From Giesbergeria sp. (lineage in GTDB: Bacteria > Pseudomonadota > Gammaproteobacteria > Burkholderiales > Burkholderiaceae_C), in the NCBI RefSeq assembly GCF_028686475.1, contig NZ_JAQUCA010000003.1, positions 164,369 through 228,368 of the forward strand: DNA of 64,000 nt, written 5' to 3'. Of the stretch, positions 27,232 through 35,854 are shown piece after piece. The notes under the pieces are model-generated. The model was not told where the DNA came from and did not search any database. It saw nothing but the letters and a program-made list of their open reading frames with translations. Position numbers and translations under genes: made by a program. The first letter of the stretch is position 1. Each line of letters starts with the position of its first letter.

Positions 27232-30200
27232 ATGCTTCCACGTCACACCTTACCCATCACAGCAACGGCTTCTAACGACTGGTTTCAGTCCTTGGTTCAA
27301 CCTCCCAGTCTGGGCTTTGGTCTACCTATAGAAACTATGCCTTTGGTACGACTGATTCAACTGGATGAAATCAATGAAGAGCGTCATCAAGCCTACCGCC
27401 AAGCACTGGCCAATGTGTATGCCACCCTCGACCCAGCACAGCGCGTGCGCTTGTTGTATGTGTTAGATGGTGGGCCCAATGGGGTGGCCTTGTATTTTGG
27501 GGTAGTGGCCGACAGCGAAACGACTGACCTGCACGAGGCCATCAAAAATTTACGCAGTGCCCTAGAAGGGCAGTTGCCCGGTATCAATTTTGCAGAGGAA
27601 GTAGATAACCAGACCAAGAAAATGCTGCTCCAGCGCTGGTGCCAATCCACCCATCAGGGCGTGATGTTGGGTGCGCCTACGGTGCCAGAACAGCAAAGCA
27701 ACGACGAACAAAATTTTCAGGGATTGGCTCGCTTGGTGCGTGCCATGCAGTCGGGCAGCCGTACGCAAAACTACGCCGCCACGAATACCGGCGGTTGGCA
27801 ACTCACTGTGATTAGCCAACCCCTAGAGCGTCAGCAGATACGCCAGCACATTGCCCAAGCTTACGCCTTATCTTCGGAGCTAGCAGCCCAAGTGCGTACC
27901 AGCGTACAAATGAGCGACAACACTAGCCAGCAAAAAAGTGTCTCTGTGGGCACCAGCACAGCGCAGGGCAGCAACCAAGGAACGTCCTATACCCGAGGCA
28001 AAAATACCAGCGGGACTTCAGGAAAAAACCAAGGGTCTTCGTCGGGCAGCAACAGCTCCTCTAGCTCCAGCAGCACCAACACGGGCACATCCCAATCCAA
28101 AACAGATGGCACCAGTGAGAGCGATACCAAAAGCAAAGGAACCTCGCATACCGAAACGTCTACCGACAACTCTAGTCTGTCGGATACCAAAGGCAGCTCA
28201 CTGGGTATTACACAAGAGATTGCCAACAAACGCGCCCAGCATTTAATGGACTATTTAGACAAGCAGCTGATTGCTCGCCTGCACAAAGGTCTGACTAAAG
28301 GCTTGTTTCACAGCGCAGTTTACTTAACCGCTGAGAAAAATTCGGACTATCAACGCCTGAAAAACACCGTACGCGCCACCTTGCAAGGTGCTGAAACCAC
28401 CCTTAGTCCGCTGGAGGTGTACGACCTACCCGCCAGCGCACGCGGCCAGATGCTGCACCTGCCAACCTTATTTGGCAACGCGCAACGCGCCGAAGAACTA
28501 CTGTTTCACAGCCTACGCCCCGGCCCACACAATACCTTGGGCAGTTTACTCACTGCCGATGAACTGGCCACAGTGGCCAGCTTGCCCCAGCAAGAGTTAC
28601 AAGGCATACGGCGGCGCAAAACTGTCAACTTTATTGTCGATTTGCCCAGTATGGCCGTTGACCATGCAATTGACTTGGGTACGGTAGTGGATCATGGCCG
28701 CCACTACCCCAACAATCGTGTTCATTTACAACGCAACGACCTGAACAAACACGTTTTTGTCACCGGTGTAACAGGTTCGGGTAAAACGACCACCTGCCTG
28801 AACCTGCTACTAGAGTCTGGCCTGCCCTTTTTGGTGATTGAACCAGCCAAAACTGAATACCGCGCACTGGCCACACACCTTGCCAGCGGCATTGATTACT
28901 ACCGCCCCAATGGTGACGACCATCAAAGCCTGCGTATCAACCCTTTTGCTCTGATACGCAAAAGCCAACGTATCAAAAGCCATGCCGGGTTTTTGAAAAA
29001 CGTATTTGCCGCCATCTTCCCAATGGAAGCATCTATGCCCATGATGGTGGAGGCAGCCATCTTAGCCAGTTACGAGGACAAGGGCTGGGACATAGACGAC
29101 AACGAATTTCTGCCCGGTGGCGACCCCTTCGACCCCCTGACACGCGCTTGGCCGACCATGAGCGAGATGATTCGCCAGCTAGACCGCATCATCCCCACCT
29201 ATGGTTTAGGCCAAGAATTTACAGAAAAGTACCGGGGTTCCCTCGTCTCGCGTTTGCGTAGCCTGACCGATGGCACGTTAGGCCAAGTGCTGGACGTACC
29301 GCAATCCCTGTGCTTTCATACGCTGCTTGAGCGCCACGCTGTAATTGAACTGGAAGAACTGCAAGGCGGTGAAGAAAAAGCCTTGCTGATGGCCCTGTTG
29401 CTGGGTGGCATTAACGAATCTATCCGCGCCCGGCACGCTGAAAACCCCCATTTCCGGCATCTGACACTGATTGAAGAGGCCCACCGACTGCTATCACGCC
29501 CCGAGCCCGGCGATAAAGCCGCTGCAATGGCCGTTGAAGCCTTTGCCGACATGCTGGCCGAGGTACGCAAATATGGTGCAGGTCTCATCATTGCCGACCA
29601 GATACCAGCCAAGCTCATTCCTGACATCATCAAAAATACCCATAGCAAAATCGTGCATCGCCTGTTTGCCGAAGATGACCGCCGCGCTATGGGCGAGGCC
29701 ATGATGATGGACGATGAACAGCGTGCCTTTTTGCCTAATTTAAGCACGGGCGAAGCCGTTATTTTTTGTGGTGGCTGGCACGGCCCGGCCCATGCCGCTA
29801 TCCGCAACGACCGCGCCAACACCGATGGCCACCCGCCTGCACTGAATATTTCAGACTGTGGTGTGCAACAACTATGGCGCGAACGGGCACGCTATTACCC
29901 CCAGTTTTGCAGCCTTAAATGGCTGAGCCAAGAACAGGCGCAACGCACAGAATTTGCCCAATTTGTGCGCCACACCCGCCAAGCACAAAACCAGCTTTTG
30001 CTGTTTGTCAGTATGCCCAGTCGTGCAGAAAGCGCTTTTGCCTTTCTGAAGCAATGGCTGGCACGCTGGCACGCTTCGGCACAAGCGGGTCAGGCGCACT
30101 ATGCGCCGCAACGTGGTACTGAGGCGATAACTTGGCCAGAGAACTTACTGGCGGCTGCGTGGATGGCCTTGCTGCTGGATGCCAACCCGCGCCCGCGTGC

Positions 30201-30414
30201 TGAAGCCAAGGATGTATCGTCACTGTTGGCAAATACCGCAGACAATGAACCTTATTTGGCTGGCGTTTGCGACACCTTTTTGCAACTGCTGACCGACAGT
30301 GCGAACACAAAAGAATGGCTGCAAAAACTCAAAATTCTCAAAATATTAGACCCCCGTCAGGCAAAAGACCTGAGCGAACATTTAGAGCATTTGGGCCATT
30401 TCAAGAAATTCTGA
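27232..30414 (+). CDS. HerA/FtsK-superfamily ATPase with Ser/Thr/Gly-rich linker (first gene of an uncharacterised operon)
   Basis: 1060 residues in three parts. Residues 1-230 are a folded region with no family I recognise. Residues about 231-333 are almost only Ser, Thr, Gly, Gln, Asn and Lys, a flexible spacer. Residues about 334-1060 are a HerA-like (DUF87) motor: Walker A GVTGSGKT (512-519), FLVIEPAKTEYRAL, Walker B LTLIEEAH (744-751), the sensor strand GLIIADQIPAKLIPDII, and IKNTHSKIVHRL with a likely arginine finger. HerA/FtsK/VirB4 motors form hexamers that pump DNA or protein. No signal peptide or membrane helix is seen. The start is supported only by AAGG about ten bases upstream. 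Four genes follow with small gaps. Function unknown; defence, export or assembly are all possible. Confidence 0.82.
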   Translation: MLPRHTLPITATASNDWFQSLVQPPSLGFGLPIETMPLVRLIQLDEINEERHQAYRQALANVYATLDPAQRVRLLYVLDGGPNGVALYFGVVADSETTDLHEAIKNLRSALEGQLPGINFAEEVDNQTKKMLLQRWCQSTHQGVMLGAPTVPEQQSNDEQNFQGLARLVRAMQSGSRTQNYAATNTGGWQLTVISQPLERQQIRQHIAQAYALSSELAAQVRTSVQMSDNTSQQKSVSVGTSTAQGSNQGTSYTRGKNTSGTSGKNQGSSSGSNSSSSSSSTNTGTSQSKTDGTSESDTKSKGTSHTETSTDNSSLSDTKGSSLGITQEIANKRAQHLMDYLDKQLIARLHKGLTKGLFHSAVYLTAEKNSDYQRLKNTVRATLQGAETTLSPLEVYDLPASARGQMLHLPTLFGNAQRAEELLFHSLRPGPHNTLGSLLTADELATVASLPQQELQGIRRRKTVNFIVDLPSMAVDHAIDLGTVVDHGRHYPNNRVHLQRNDLNKHVFVTGVTGSGKTTTCLNLLLESGLPFLVIEPAKTEYRALATHLASGIDYYRPNGDDHQSLRINPFALIRKSQRIKSHAGFLKNVFAAIFPMEASMPMMVEAAILASYEDKGWDIDDNEFLPGGDPFDPLTRAWPTMSEMIRQLDRIIPTYGLGQEFTEKYRGSLVSRLRSLTDGTLGQVLDVPQSLCFHTLLERHAVIELEELQGGEEKALLMALLLGGINESIRARHAENPHFRHLTLIEEAHRLLSRPEPGDKAAAMAVEAFADMLAEVRKYGAGLIIADQIPAKLIPDIIKNTHSKIVHRLFAEDDRRAMGEAMMMDDEQRAFLPNLSTGEAVIFCGGWHGPAHAAIRNDRANTDGHPPALNISDCGVQQLWRERARYYPQFCSLKWLSQEQAQRTEFAQFVRHTRQAQNQLLLFVSMPSRAESAFAFLKQWLARWHASAQAGQAHYAPQRGTEAITWPENLLAAAWMALLLDANPRPRAEAKDVSSLLANTADNEPYLAGVCDTFLQLLTDSANTKEWLQKLKILKILDPRQAKDLSEHLEHLGHFKKF

Positions 30415-30454
30415 TTCTTTCGCCTTCCACCCACCTACCTCAAAGGAAAAAATC

Positions 30455-31183
30455 ATGGGACTTTTTAGTTTTGTTGCAAGCTGCTGTAGTGCTATCGGCA
30501 GTGCCATTTCCAGTGCCGTCAGCAGCATTGGCAGTGCCCTTTCCTCCTTCGCCACCACCATTGGCCCGGTGTTGGGCAGCATCATTGACGCACTCAAGCC
30601 AGTGGCAGAAGCCTTGGGACGCTTTGCCAACGCCTTTTTGCAAGGGCTGGGCATCATCCAGCCCCACGAAAACGTAGAAGACATGGGCGAGCGCGCCCTC
30701 CAAGCAGCAGGCAAAGGCATCACCATGGAAAAGTTTGAGAATTTTGACGGCTATATGGATGCCCTACGCAAGTTTGAGCTGGACCCCGAAGTCAGCAGCA
30801 AGCGCAGCAGCGCAGAAAAATTGGTAGCAGGCTTGGGCGTAGGCACGATTGGCGTAGAAGACAAATTCAACGCCGAACGCGGCAGCCTCAATGGCATCTG
30901 GGCTTTGCCCATGACCAACCCCAGCTATTTCACCCCCGAGCGGATGCAGGGCTTGGTGTCTGCTGGGCGATTGGGTGGTGATGTGTTTGCTTATTTAGAA
31001 AAAAGACTGGGCGGCGCGGAGTCCAACAGCTTTAGAAAAGACCTAGAAATGACCCCAGAGGGCCAGCCCATGAATAAGCAGCAACTGGGCACGTTGTACG
31101 ACGCATTAGACGACGCACGCGAGCAATGGGCCAGCATCGCCAAACAAATGCAAGAAAAGAACAACCCAACACGCGATGCCTAA
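30455..31183 (+). CDS. Uncharacterised protein with Ala/Ser/Gly-rich hydrophobic N-terminus
   Basis: 242 residues. Residues 1-66 (starting MGLFSFVASCCSAIGSAISS) are a long run of small and hydrophobic residues with Ser/Gly at regular intervals, like glycine-zipper or membrane-inserting helices. It has two adjacent cysteines (10-11) but no proper signal peptidase site. Residues about 70-242 are soluble, charged and mostly helical, with a conserved-looking segment GSLNGIWALPMTNPSYFTPERM. It has a strong AAAGGA ribosome-binding site and lies 40 bases after the ATPase gene. It could be a membrane anchor, a pore-forming effector or a cargo of the motor; none of these is shown. No family recognised. 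Confidence 0.7.
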   Translation: MGLFSFVASCCSAIGSAISSAVSSIGSALSSFATTIGPVLGSIIDALKPVAEALGRFANAFLQGLGIIQPHENVEDMGERALQAAGKGITMEKFENFDGYMDALRKFELDPEVSSKRSSAEKLVAGLGVGTIGVEDKFNAERGSLNGIWALPMTNPSYFTPERMQGLVSAGRLGGDVFAYLEKRLGGAESNSFRKDLEMTPEGQPMNKQQLGTLYDALDDAREQWASIAKQMQEKNNPTRDA

Positions 31184-31207
31184 GCTGCCTATTTTTTACT
31201 GTTCGCC

Positions 31208-32044
31208 ATGAAATCTACCCTTGTTATTTTTTGCCTGCAGAACCAACTGGCTGCTTGGCGTTTGGGCCGCAGCCATGCACCACAGCGCGTATTGATAGAC
31301 AGCCAAGAGCTCCTGCCCCTACCCACCCCAGCCACTGCCCAAGCACTGGCCCAAGCCTGTGCAGATATTGCCGAACGCCTGCACGGCGAAGGCTTTGCCA
31401 TTGACGAAGTGCATTGGATACTCGATGCGCCTGGCAATGCCCTGTGGCAAACCAGCCTGCCGCTGCTCCAGCAGATATTCACCCAGCACAACGTTTGGCA
31501 AAACCTGTCTTGGCCGTGGCTGGCGGCACGTTTTGGCTTGGATGCTACCCAGCCTTGGGCCACACCCGCTGTGTGGGCCAAAGGGCTGCTGCCTTGGCTA
31601 GTAACACTAGACCGCAACGCCGAGCAGCAGCAAATGCAGCAAGCTTTGGCCCGTGACCACCAAACCCAATCCGAGCAGTTATTGGCCGAGCGCACCCGTT
31701 TGCAGCAAGAAAACGAACAACTGCGCCACCAAAACGCCGCATTGCACCAAGTAGATGCCGAAAACCTGTTGCGCTTTCTGCCCGCCCTGTTTGCGCGGGT
31801 GTTTGTTGTGCTGGGTGCGACCGACTTGGCCCTGCTCAGTGGCCGGGTAGAGCCATTGGCTATTCCCAACCCTTACCCCGAACCGAGTGAAGAAACCCTA
31901 CGCACCCTGCAAAAACACTTTCGCGCCCTGCCACTGCCGTTGCAACAACAAATCGTGCGTTTTGTGGCCCACCTGCCGCAGCGCCAAAAATTGCAGCCGC
32001 GCCCAGAAATGCGCGAACTGGTGCAAGCCCTAGAGGAAAACTAA
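31208..32044 (+). CDS. Uncharacterised protein with central coiled coil
   Basis: 278 residues. The N-terminal part (1-130) is a mixed alpha/beta region opening with a strand-like segment (TLVIFCLQNQLAAWRLG) and containing DEVHWILDAPGNALW. A coiled coil runs about 136-182 (QQENEQLRHQNAAL), and a helical C-terminus with LPLPLQQQIVRFVAHLP follows. No catalytic motif, signal peptide or membrane helix is evident. It lies 24 bases after the previous gene and only three bases before the next, so it belongs to the same transcript. I cannot name a family; a structural or adaptor role for the two ATPases is only a guess. Confidence 0.68.
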   Translation: MKSTLVIFCLQNQLAAWRLGRSHAPQRVLIDSQELLPLPTPATAQALAQACADIAERLHGEGFAIDEVHWILDAPGNALWQTSLPLLQQIFTQHNVWQNLSWPWLAARFGLDATQPWATPAVWAKGLLPWLVTLDRNAEQQQMQQALARDHQTQSEQLLAERTRLQQENEQLRHQNAALHQVDAENLLRFLPALFARVFVVLGATDLALLSGRVEPLAIPNPYPEPSEETLRTLQKHFRALPLPLQQQIVRFVAHLPQRQKLQPRPEMRELVQALEEN

Positions 32045-32047
32045 AAC

Positions 32048-32980
32048 ATGGCTAAACAACTACCCACCGAAGACGGCTTAGACAAACCAAGCCGCAAGCG
32101 CTTAGAAAAACTGGAGACACAATGGTCAGAGCCTTGCGAGGCGTGGAGTGTTGATAAATTGACCTTGCCCGACCTAAAACTGCTGCTAGAGCGTTTCACG
32201 CCGCTGCAAGATTTGATTCGCGCCTTGGTGGCCACCCCAGAAGGCACAAGCCCCAACACCTTGGCGCAAGAAACCGCCAGCTTGCGCCACGAAGCCAGCA
32301 GCGCCCAAGCAGCCCAAAGCAGCGCAGAAGATGCACTGGCCGAGGCACAGGCCCAACTAGCCCAAGCCCACGCACAATGCAGCGCCTTGCAAAACGACCT
32401 CAACCAGCACAAGCACGACCTCAGCGAGTGCGCTGCTACCACCAAAAACCTATTGCAAGAAAACCAAGCCCAAGCGAATACCATTCAGAAACTGGAAAAA
32501 GAAGTACAGCAAGCGGAAAAAAAGCTCAAAGCCTGCCAAGCCGAACTGGCCCGCAGCGGCAACGCACCGGCAGAACTGGCCTTACTGCGCCAAGACAATG
32601 CGCTGGCCCAAGCCTTGGGGCTGGCACCCTTGCCCAGTGACGACACACTAGCCCTGATTCAAATGGTGGCGGTGCTGGCCCAACGCGACAACCTAGAACG
32701 GCTGTGGCGCACCTTAAAAGACCGCTGCGAAACTGAGCTCCGCCCTGCCAGCGCCAGCGAGGCTGCGCTATTGACCGCCGCCTTGGCTTGGTACAACCAC
32801 AACTGGCGCACCCGCCCCTATGGCCTGATAGAGGCCACGCCCGCCACGGCCTACGACTTTGAGCGCCACCAGCGCTGCCGCCACAGCCCCACCGGCGACA
32901 CCGTAGCCGCCCAGCACCTGCCCGGCATGGCCGATGGCAGCGGCACGCCACTGTGCAAAGCACTGGTCAGCACCCGTTAA
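32048..32980 (+). CDS. Uncharacterised coiled-coil protein
   Basis: 310 residues with GAGGAAA upstream of the ATG. Residues about 72-185 form a long Ala/Gln/Glu coiled coil, preceded by a short acidic helical domain (DKLTLPDLKLLLERFTPLQD). The C-terminal part (about 200-310) is globular, with WYNHNWRTRPYGLIEATP and several His and Cys residues. No signal peptide, membrane helix or enzyme motif is seen. It shares the coiled-coil theme with the preceding gene, so the two may pair. The next gene follows after 25 bases. Family not recognised. Confidence 0.68.
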   Translation: MAKQLPTEDGLDKPSRKRLEKLETQWSEPCEAWSVDKLTLPDLKLLLERFTPLQDLIRALVATPEGTSPNTLAQETASLRHEASSAQAAQSSAEDALAEAQAQLAQAHAQCSALQNDLNQHKHDLSECAATTKNLLQENQAQANTIQKLEKEVQQAEKKLKACQAELARSGNAPAELALLRQDNALAQALGLAPLPSDDTLALIQMVAVLAQRDNLERLWRTLKDRCETELRPASASEAALLTAALAWYNHNWRTRPYGLIEATPATAYDFERHQRCRHSPTGDTVAAQHLPGMADGSGTPLCKALVSTR

Positions 32981-33005
32981 ATCCATAAAACAGAAGAGAA
33001 GCGCA

Positions 33006-35822
33006 ATGACCCGCCAAACCTTGGCTGAACTCCATGCAGAAAACTTGGCTGCATTTACTAAAAACCTAACCCAACACCGCTGCTGGCATATCCTACCCGC
33101 AGGCCAAAGCGACATCAGCAAAGCCATCGGGCTGTTTGATACCCAAACAGGCCACTTTTACCCGCCCACGGCCATTGCTGCACTAAGCCAATTTTTGGCC
33201 CAACACCCTTTTGTCTATGTGCAAACCGTGGGCAAAACCCAAGTGCTGGCCACCCTGCACAGCGCTACCCGCCTGCTGTGGAACAACCAAAGCAGCGACA
33301 ATACCTATACCGTCTCAGAGAGTCAACAGATACTGCAAACGGGCCGTTGGGCTAGCTTAGCTGGTTGGACTTTACCGACCAAAGACCAGCTTTATGCCTT
33401 TGCCACGGCCCGAAGCAACCCGTACCAAAAAGGCAATGCCTACCGCTTGGCGACGGCTTCTGGTAACGAAACCTATAGTTGGCTGACTACAGGTGGTCAC
33501 TGTGACACTGACGGCGGCTGCTGGGGCCTTGAACCATCAGCATCTGCCAGAATTTTTGCCTGCCATTTACTGTGGCAAAAAACCACCAATGCTGAGTTAC
33601 TGATTGAGCTAGCCGTGCGTGGTTGGGCACTGCGCTCGGCCAGCAACAACGCCGTTTTTGCACCACCGCCAGCGGATTTGCGCTGGCAGAACCTAGCGCT
33701 AGAAGATTTGCTGGCTACGTGGGCCAAAGAGGGGCTGTGCTTACGTGCTGCGGGGCAAGATGAAACGCTACTCTCACCCAACCAATTCTTCTTAACCCAG
33801 CACCTGACCGACCTGGACTACACCCCCTGCCGCCTGCCCAAACTCGACCGCGCCCAACTGACCGACCCGGAAAAGGGCCTATGGGAGCTATGGGGCACCG
33901 ATGCCGCCGATTTGAAAAAAATGGAGGTAATGGCCCGCGACCCTGGGCGCGATGTGCAGCGCCGCGCTGTGGCGATTGACTTTGGCACCAGCAGCACCGT
34001 AGTGGCGATGGACACCGCCAGCGGTGCCCGCGAATTGCTACGCATAGGGGCTCGCGACTTTTACGAACCCATCAAACCCGCGCAGTTTGAAAACCCCACC
34101 GTGCTGGAATGCTTGGACTTTCAAGCCTTTGCCCGTGCTTGGTGTAGCCATGCCTACCGCCCGCCCTTGGACTGGAACTGGATGCGTGCCACCCACGAAG
34201 CCCAAGCCAGCTTGCGCGACAACACCGGTGACACCAATATCTTGGCCAGCATTTTGCCCCGACTCAAACAATGGGCACTGCGCGAAACCGAACACCGGCG
34301 CGTGCGCCTAACCGACCGCCAAGGCCACGAAATAGAACTCCCCCCACACACCGAACGCAATCCGGTACGCGGCCAAGCATTGGTAGCCAACAGCACCGAC
34401 CCCTTTGACCCGGTAGAGCTGTTCGCTTGGTATTTGGGCATGGCCATTAACTGGCGCGGGCGCGGTTTGTTCCTGAAATACTACCTATCCTTCCCGGTCA
34501 AATACCCCCGCGAAGTGAAAGAGCGCATTCTGGCCAGCTTCCGCCGTGGCTTGCAGCGTAGCCTACCGCACACCCTGATTGAGCATCACCCGCAGGTACT
34601 GAACGATTTTGAGGTCAACGACTTGGCCAGCGAACCCGCTGCCTACGCCGCTGCCGCCCTGCCCTATTTGAAGGTGGAGCCCAGTGACGAAGGCGTGCCC
34701 TATGCCGTGTTTGACTTTGGTGGTGGCACCACTGATTTTGATTTTGGCTTGCTGCGCTGGGCCACCCATGACGAAGAAGACCAAGGCGGCTATGAACAAG
34801 TCTTTGAACACCTTGCGAGTGGTGGCGATAACTTTTTGGGTGGCGAAAACCTGTTAGAGCATTTGGTTTATGAGACGTTTAAGCGCAATGTCGATGTGCT
34901 ACGCAAAGAACGCATCCAATTTACCCAACCGCTGGATGCCTTGCCCTTTGCGGGCAGCGAAGCCTTTTTGGCCCCCACCCAAGCCGCGCAAACCAACACC
35001 ATCATGCTGGCAGCCAAGCTGCGCCCTTTTCTGGAAGGCGACGGGGCTAATCTGGCATCCCAACTCGACTTCGACCTGATCGATGCCAACGGCCAGAAAA
35101 AAACCTGCGTATTGACGCTAGACACCAAGGCATTGGATACCCTACTGGCCGAACGTATACGCGGCGGAGCCGAAGCCTTTTTAAGCCAACTGGCCAGACT
35201 GCGCCTGGAGCTGCCAGCCAACGCAACCATCCATTTACTGCTGGCAGGCAATGGCAGCCGCTCGCGCCACGTTAAAGCCCTGTTTAACAAAGACGGCCCT
35301 CTCTGGGAAGTGCTACTCAACCAAATTTTTGGCGAAGCACCGCCAAACATTGAGGTACACGCACCCCTGCCAATGGACGAAGCCAACCCCCATGCACCGA
35401 CTACCAAAACCGGCGTAGCGTTGGGCTTGCTCAGTTTGGTGCCAGGCGAAAACACTTTGCTAGTCAACCATCTGCAATCACGCCACCAAGGGCAAGCGCC
35501 CTTTGCTTGGTTTGTGGGTCGCCTGCGCCGTAAAAGCTTTGAACCGACGCTATCGCCCGGTGCTACTTATAACGAGTGGCACGAAATTGGCCCGTTGCAG
35601 CAAGGCGTTTTTAACTTGTTCATCACCACCAGCCCACGCGCCCACACCGGTTTACCAGAAGGTCACCCAGAGCTGAAAAAGCACCGCTTGGACTTCCCGG
35701 CGGCCCCCGCCAATGCCTGTCTATTTGCCCGTGCAGTCGGGCCGCACAAGCTGGAATTGGCCGCAGCAGCAGATATTGCAGGGCTGGGTGACTGCGTAGC
35801 CACCAGCTTGCTATTGGGATAG
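33006..35822 (+). CDS. Hsp70/actin-fold ATPase with extra N-terminal region
   Basis: 938 residues from ATG 33006 (AGAAGAG upstream); the frame is open to 32934, but that part overlaps the previous gene. Residues about 1-310 include a stretch like DUF1566/FGE-type C-lectin folds (GWTLPTKDQLYAFATA, later TYSWLTTGGH, about 120-184). From 320 on it shows Hsp70-type ATPase motifs in order: phosphate-1 AIDFGTSSTVVA (324-), EPAAYAAAAL, phosphate-2 FDFGGGTTDFDFG (569-), SGGDNFLGGEN (605-), and adenosine motif LLLAGNGSRSR. The classical substrate-binding and lid domains are not recognisable; about 190 other residues follow. So it is an Hsp70-fold ATPase, probably not a general chaperone. It ends the five-gene operon, 32 bases from a convergent dehydrogenase gene. 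Confidence 0.82.
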   Translation: MTRQTLAELHAENLAAFTKNLTQHRCWHILPAGQSDISKAIGLFDTQTGHFYPPTAIAALSQFLAQHPFVYVQTVGKTQVLATLHSATRLLWNNQSSDNTYTVSESQQILQTGRWASLAGWTLPTKDQLYAFATARSNPYQKGNAYRLATASGNETYSWLTTGGHCDTDGGCWGLEPSASARIFACHLLWQKTTNAELLIELAVRGWALRSASNNAVFAPPPADLRWQNLALEDLLATWAKEGLCLRAAGQDETLLSPNQFFLTQHLTDLDYTPCRLPKLDRAQLTDPEKGLWELWGTDAADLKKMEVMARDPGRDVQRRAVAIDFGTSSTVVAMDTASGARELLRIGARDFYEPIKPAQFENPTVLECLDFQAFARAWCSHAYRPPLDWNWMRATHEAQASLRDNTGDTNILASILPRLKQWALRETEHRRVRLTDRQGHEIELPPHTERNPVRGQALVANSTDPFDPVELFAWYLGMAINWRGRGLFLKYYLSFPVKYPREVKERILASFRRGLQRSLPHTLIEHHPQVLNDFEVNDLASEPAAYAAAALPYLKVEPSDEGVPYAVFDFGGGTTDFDFGLLRWATHDEEDQGGYEQVFEHLASGGDNFLGGENLLEHLVYETFKRNVDVLRKERIQFTQPLDALPFAGSEAFLAPTQAAQTNTIMLAAKLRPFLEGDGANLASQLDFDLIDANGQKKTCVLTLDTKALDTLLAERIRGGAEAFLSQLARLRLELPANATIHLLLAGNGSRSRHVKALFNKDGPLWEVLLNQIFGEAPPNIEVHAPLPMDEANPHAPTTKTGVALGLLSLVPGENTLLVNHLQSRHQGQAPFAWFVGRLRRKSFEPTLSPGATYNEWHEIGPLQQGVFNLFITTSPRAHTGLPEGHPELKKHRLDFPAAPANACLFARAVGPHKLELAAAADIAGLGDCVATSLLLG

Positions 35823-35854
35823 CTAAGAGCCATAAAGCTGGCATTTAGCCTGCT

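Noticed and set aside
28030..28110. Ser-codon-rich run as a tandem DNA repeat
   Set aside because: The amino acids repeat, but codons vary; it is protein low complexity, not a nucleotide repeat.
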